From Chryseobacterium sp. CH25 (GTDB lineage: Bacteria > Bacteroidota > Bacteroidia > Flavobacteriales > Weeksellaceae): 64,000 bases of DNA. The notes beneath the pieces were generated by a model. The model was not told the origin of the DNA. It worked only from the letters and a program-made list of their open reading frames with translations, and ran no database searches. A program made the position numbers and the translations under genes. The stretch covers positions 62,001 to 126,000 of the forward strand of contig NZ_NRQT01000012.1 of assembly GCF_004119455.1 (NCBI RefSeq), read 5' to 3'. Positions within the stretch are counted from its first letter, which is position 1; each line of letters starts with the position of its first letter. This document shows, in pieces, positions 62,400 through 64,000 of this stretch.

Positions 62400-62864
62400 A
62401 TGAAAAAGACTTTACTATTATTCATCTTAGTATGTTCAACTTACTTATACTCTCAGACTTCTCAATATGTAGAATTTCCAGATATAAAATCTGATGTATC
62501 TTCTAATAAAGCTAGAATCTATGTTATTAGACCAACAGGAAAATTAAGTCATTATTATATCACCTTATCATCTAATGGAAGCATGATTGGGAGACTGGAT
62601 TATAAGAACTATCTGTGTTGGGATGTAGATGCTGGTACATATAATTTAGAAGGAGCTTTTGAGGGTAATAAAATAAGAAAAGATCAGACTGAAAATAAAG
62701 ATTTCTTTACTGTAAATGCAAAAGAGGGAAAGACCTATTACATAAGACTCAGCCCAGCTTATGGGCTAACAACAGGGAAAGCCTCATTTGATATTATTGA
62801 GCCAGACAAAGCAAAAGAGTACATTAAAAAGTTCCCACAGCCTAAAGTGAAATATGCTGATTAA
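62400..62864 (+). CDS. Secreted DUF2846-like protein
   Basis: A 154-residue protein with signal peptide MKKTLLLFILVCSTYLYSQ. The mature part has KARIYVIRPTGKL, ITLSSNGSMIGRLDYKNYLCWDV and DAGTYNLEG, matching the strand pattern of DUF2846, a small lipoprotein-like family. No lipobox is seen (SQ at the cleavage site). Function unknown. Confidence 0.65.
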   Translation: MKKTLLLFILVCSTYLYSQTSQYVEFPDIKSDVSSNKARIYVIRPTGKLSHYYITLSSNGSMIGRLDYKNYLCWDVDAGTYNLEGAFEGNKIRKDQTENKDFFTVNAKEGKTYYIRLSPAYGLTTGKASFDIIEPDKAKEYIKKFPQPKVKYAD

Positions 62865-62924
62865 TGAAATACCCTATAATGACAGCTACTCTTATTCTTC
62901 AAAACCATAAATAATTTATTTTAA

Positions 62925-63289
62925 ATGAAAAAAACATTATCAATCTTACTAGTAGTATGCTATACTTTATTTTATGCACAATCTAATTTAGCAACTTTAA
63001 AAAGTTTCTATAAAAAAACTCTCCTGCAAAGCTGGGCAAAATAATAACTTATAATTCTAATAGTAATATCCTTAATATTGATGGCTTTAGGTTTCCTCTC
63101 AATAAAGTTAGCTATTACTATGAATATAATGACAAATATTATAGCTATGCAAAGTATTTTGTTACAGTAGAGTGTATTGATGACTCAGAATGTGTCAAGT
63201 ACAAAGGAGATGGTAAAAATTCAGTCTCATTGCCAATGAATAGTAAGGCTAATGCCTTAAAACTAGTTCAGTTACTTGAAAGCCTTTAG
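62925..63289 (+). CDS. Small secreted protein, split by a one-base loss
   Basis: An ATG at 62925 opens a signal peptide (MKKTLSILLVVCYTLFYAQS) and stops at TLLQSWAK. The next frame continues NSPAKLGKIITYNSNSN...KLVQLLESL to 63289. One extra A in the A7 run (63012-63018) gives a continuous 121-residue protein. No family is recognised. Confidence 0.6.
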
Positions 63290-63308
63290 AAGATTATTAA
63301 TAGAAGTA

Positions 63309-63335
63309 AAACCACCTCAAAGCAGGTGGTTTTTT
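63309..63335 (+). terminator. Rho-independent terminator
   Basis: AACCACCT / AGGTGGTT with a T run follows the 62925-63289 gene. Confidence 0.8.
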
Positions 63336-63350
63336 AATCTCAACACTAAT

Positions 63351-63779
63351 ATGAAACTAACAATACCATTTCGTATAGGTTATCAATATGACAACTGGGA
63401 ACTGAGCCTAATGAGTATAGTAGACAGCATTCCTGATAATTCTTATTGTAGTTATCTATGGGTAGGAAGTGAGGTTAAAAAGTTTCTAAACTTCACCCCT
63501 CACAGAACAGAACTTATATTCTATTGGGATTTGTTGGAAGTTGTGATCCTTGAGTTTGATCAGAAATCAGAAATCTACTATAATAGACTTAATAAAGCCA
63601 TAATAGAGAGGTTTTTAGACTCAGAATTCACTCTTGAAATTCATACTGATGGCACTATCATACACAAGTTTATGACTAGAAAAGTGAACTATTGGAATAT
63701 CTATTTTCCTGCTAGTAAAGAAATTAGACTGATTTACTTTTCCAATTCATTTACTTACATCAATACTATGCTAGAATAA
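63351..63779 (+). CDS. Hypothetical protein
   Basis: A 142-residue protein without signal peptide, from ATG 63351 (an earlier in-frame ATG at 63276 lies inside the preceding gene and terminator). Aromatic-rich with DNWELSLMSIV, ELIFYWDLLEVVILEFD and RKVNYWNIYFP. I recognise no family. Confidence 0.45.
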   Translation: MKLTIPFRIGYQYDNWELSLMSIVDSIPDNSYCSYLWVGSEVKKFLNFTPHRTELIFYWDLLEVVILEFDQKSEIYYNRLNKAIIERFLDSEFTLEIHTDGTIIHKFMTRKVNYWNIYFPASKEIRLIYFSNSFTYINTMLE

Positions 63780-63825
63780 TAACTATTCAAAACAATATCA
63801 AATAAACTAATGTTAAAACAAACTT

Positions 63826-64000
63826 ATGAAAAAGAAAAATTCAACTTGGATAACAGTATTCTGGATTGTAACAATCCTTTGTACATTGCAATTCCTATTT
63901 ATCAGATTTCCACAGATAAGAGAAACTCCTAATGTGACAGGAACTTATATTTTAGGAAGCCTTATACCTAATGGACTTATCATTTTAATATTTTGGCTTA
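63826..64000 (+). CDS. Hypothetical membrane protein (partial)
   Basis: Open from the ATG at 63826 to the end of the window, so incomplete. It starts MKKKNSTWITVFWIVTILCTLQFLF, a membrane helix, and another helix (LGSLIPNGLIILIFWL) is entered at the end. Confidence 0.5.
   Translation, partial: MKKKNSTWITVFWIVTILCTLQFLFIRFPQIRETPNVTGTYILGSLIPNGLIILIFWL

Larger units (their letters stand above)
48762..64000. mobile_element. Integrated mobile element at a tRNA 3' end, left part (right end outside window)
   Basis: From the 3' end of the tRNA, base composition falls and the genes change to those typical of mobile DNA: tyrosine recombinase, family-A-like polymerase, RecA-like ATPase, DUF3871, nuclease, ABC-3C operon, RadC/JAB, XRE repressor. 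No relaxase, coupling protein or type IV secretion gene is visible, so it may be an integrative mobilisable element or a longer conjugative one cut by the window end. No second copy of the tRNA 3' end was found inside the window. Confidence 0.8.

Noticed and set aside
48762-64000. Right-end attachment site of the element
   Set aside because: No copy of the tRNA 3' end sequence was found within the window, so the element extends past it.
48762-64000. Conjugation genes (relaxase, TraG, Tra/VirB)
   Set aside because: None visible; a conjugative element cannot be claimed from this window.
1-64000. CRISPR arrays, rRNA genes and complete insertion sequences
   Set aside because: No regularly spaced repeat-spacer pattern, rRNA sequence or transposase gene was seen.

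Overview
The window reads as a chromosomal segment of a Bacteroidota bacterium of the Chryseobacterium type (Weeksellaceae). The evidence is the AT-rich sequence, the TAnnTTTG promoter elements, weak or absent Shine-Dalgarno sites, type IX secretion C-termini, GG-leader bacteriocin-like peptides, the short NuoG and a DUF3871 gene. The genus is an inference from gene content.

Layout. 1-6.3 kb: end of a serine hydrolase, a lipoprotein archaemetzincin-like protease, sixA, ruvX-def, a DUF5606 protein, mazG and two small lipoproteins. 6.4-13.7 kb: a calcineurin phosphatase fused to an outer-membrane barrel, an HD-PycTM membrane protein and a GAF-domain protein. 13.9-20.7 kb: a minus-strand run with a LysM protein, a PAAR-like DUF4280 protein, a two-domain peptidoglycan hydrolase and four small lipoproteins, which looks like a contact-dependent toxin/immunity locus. 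20.9-35.3 kb: all 14 nuo genes of respiratory complex I, A to N, with one outer-membrane-type gene inserted between nuoF and nuoG and word-like repeats in the gaps. 35.4-48.6 kb: mostly housekeeping genes (GNAT, zinc peptidase, YigZ, ribD, DUF349, aroE, an FtsX-type permease, rbfA, mce), two T9SS-exported proteins and two tiny bacteriocin-like peptides.

At 48,688-48,761 there is a tRNA with a CAT anticodon, best read as tRNA-Ile2. From its 3' end an integrated mobile element runs to the end of the window, and its right end is not seen. It carries a tyrosine recombinase, a divergent family-A-type polymerase, a RecA-like ATPase, DUF3871, a PD-(D/E)XK-like nuclease, an HExxH protein, a three-gene ABC-3C-type defence operon (alpha/beta hydrolase, middle component, SMC-like ATPase), a RadC/JAB protein, an XRE repressor and small secreted or membrane proteins. 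No conjugation genes are visible.

Nine genes, including aroE and ribD, are each split by a one-base loss. In eight of them the loss can be placed in an A or T run. Adding one base restores a sensible protein in every case. This looks like a homopolymer-undercounting assembly rather than gene decay, so start, end and intactness of those genes should be read with that in mind.
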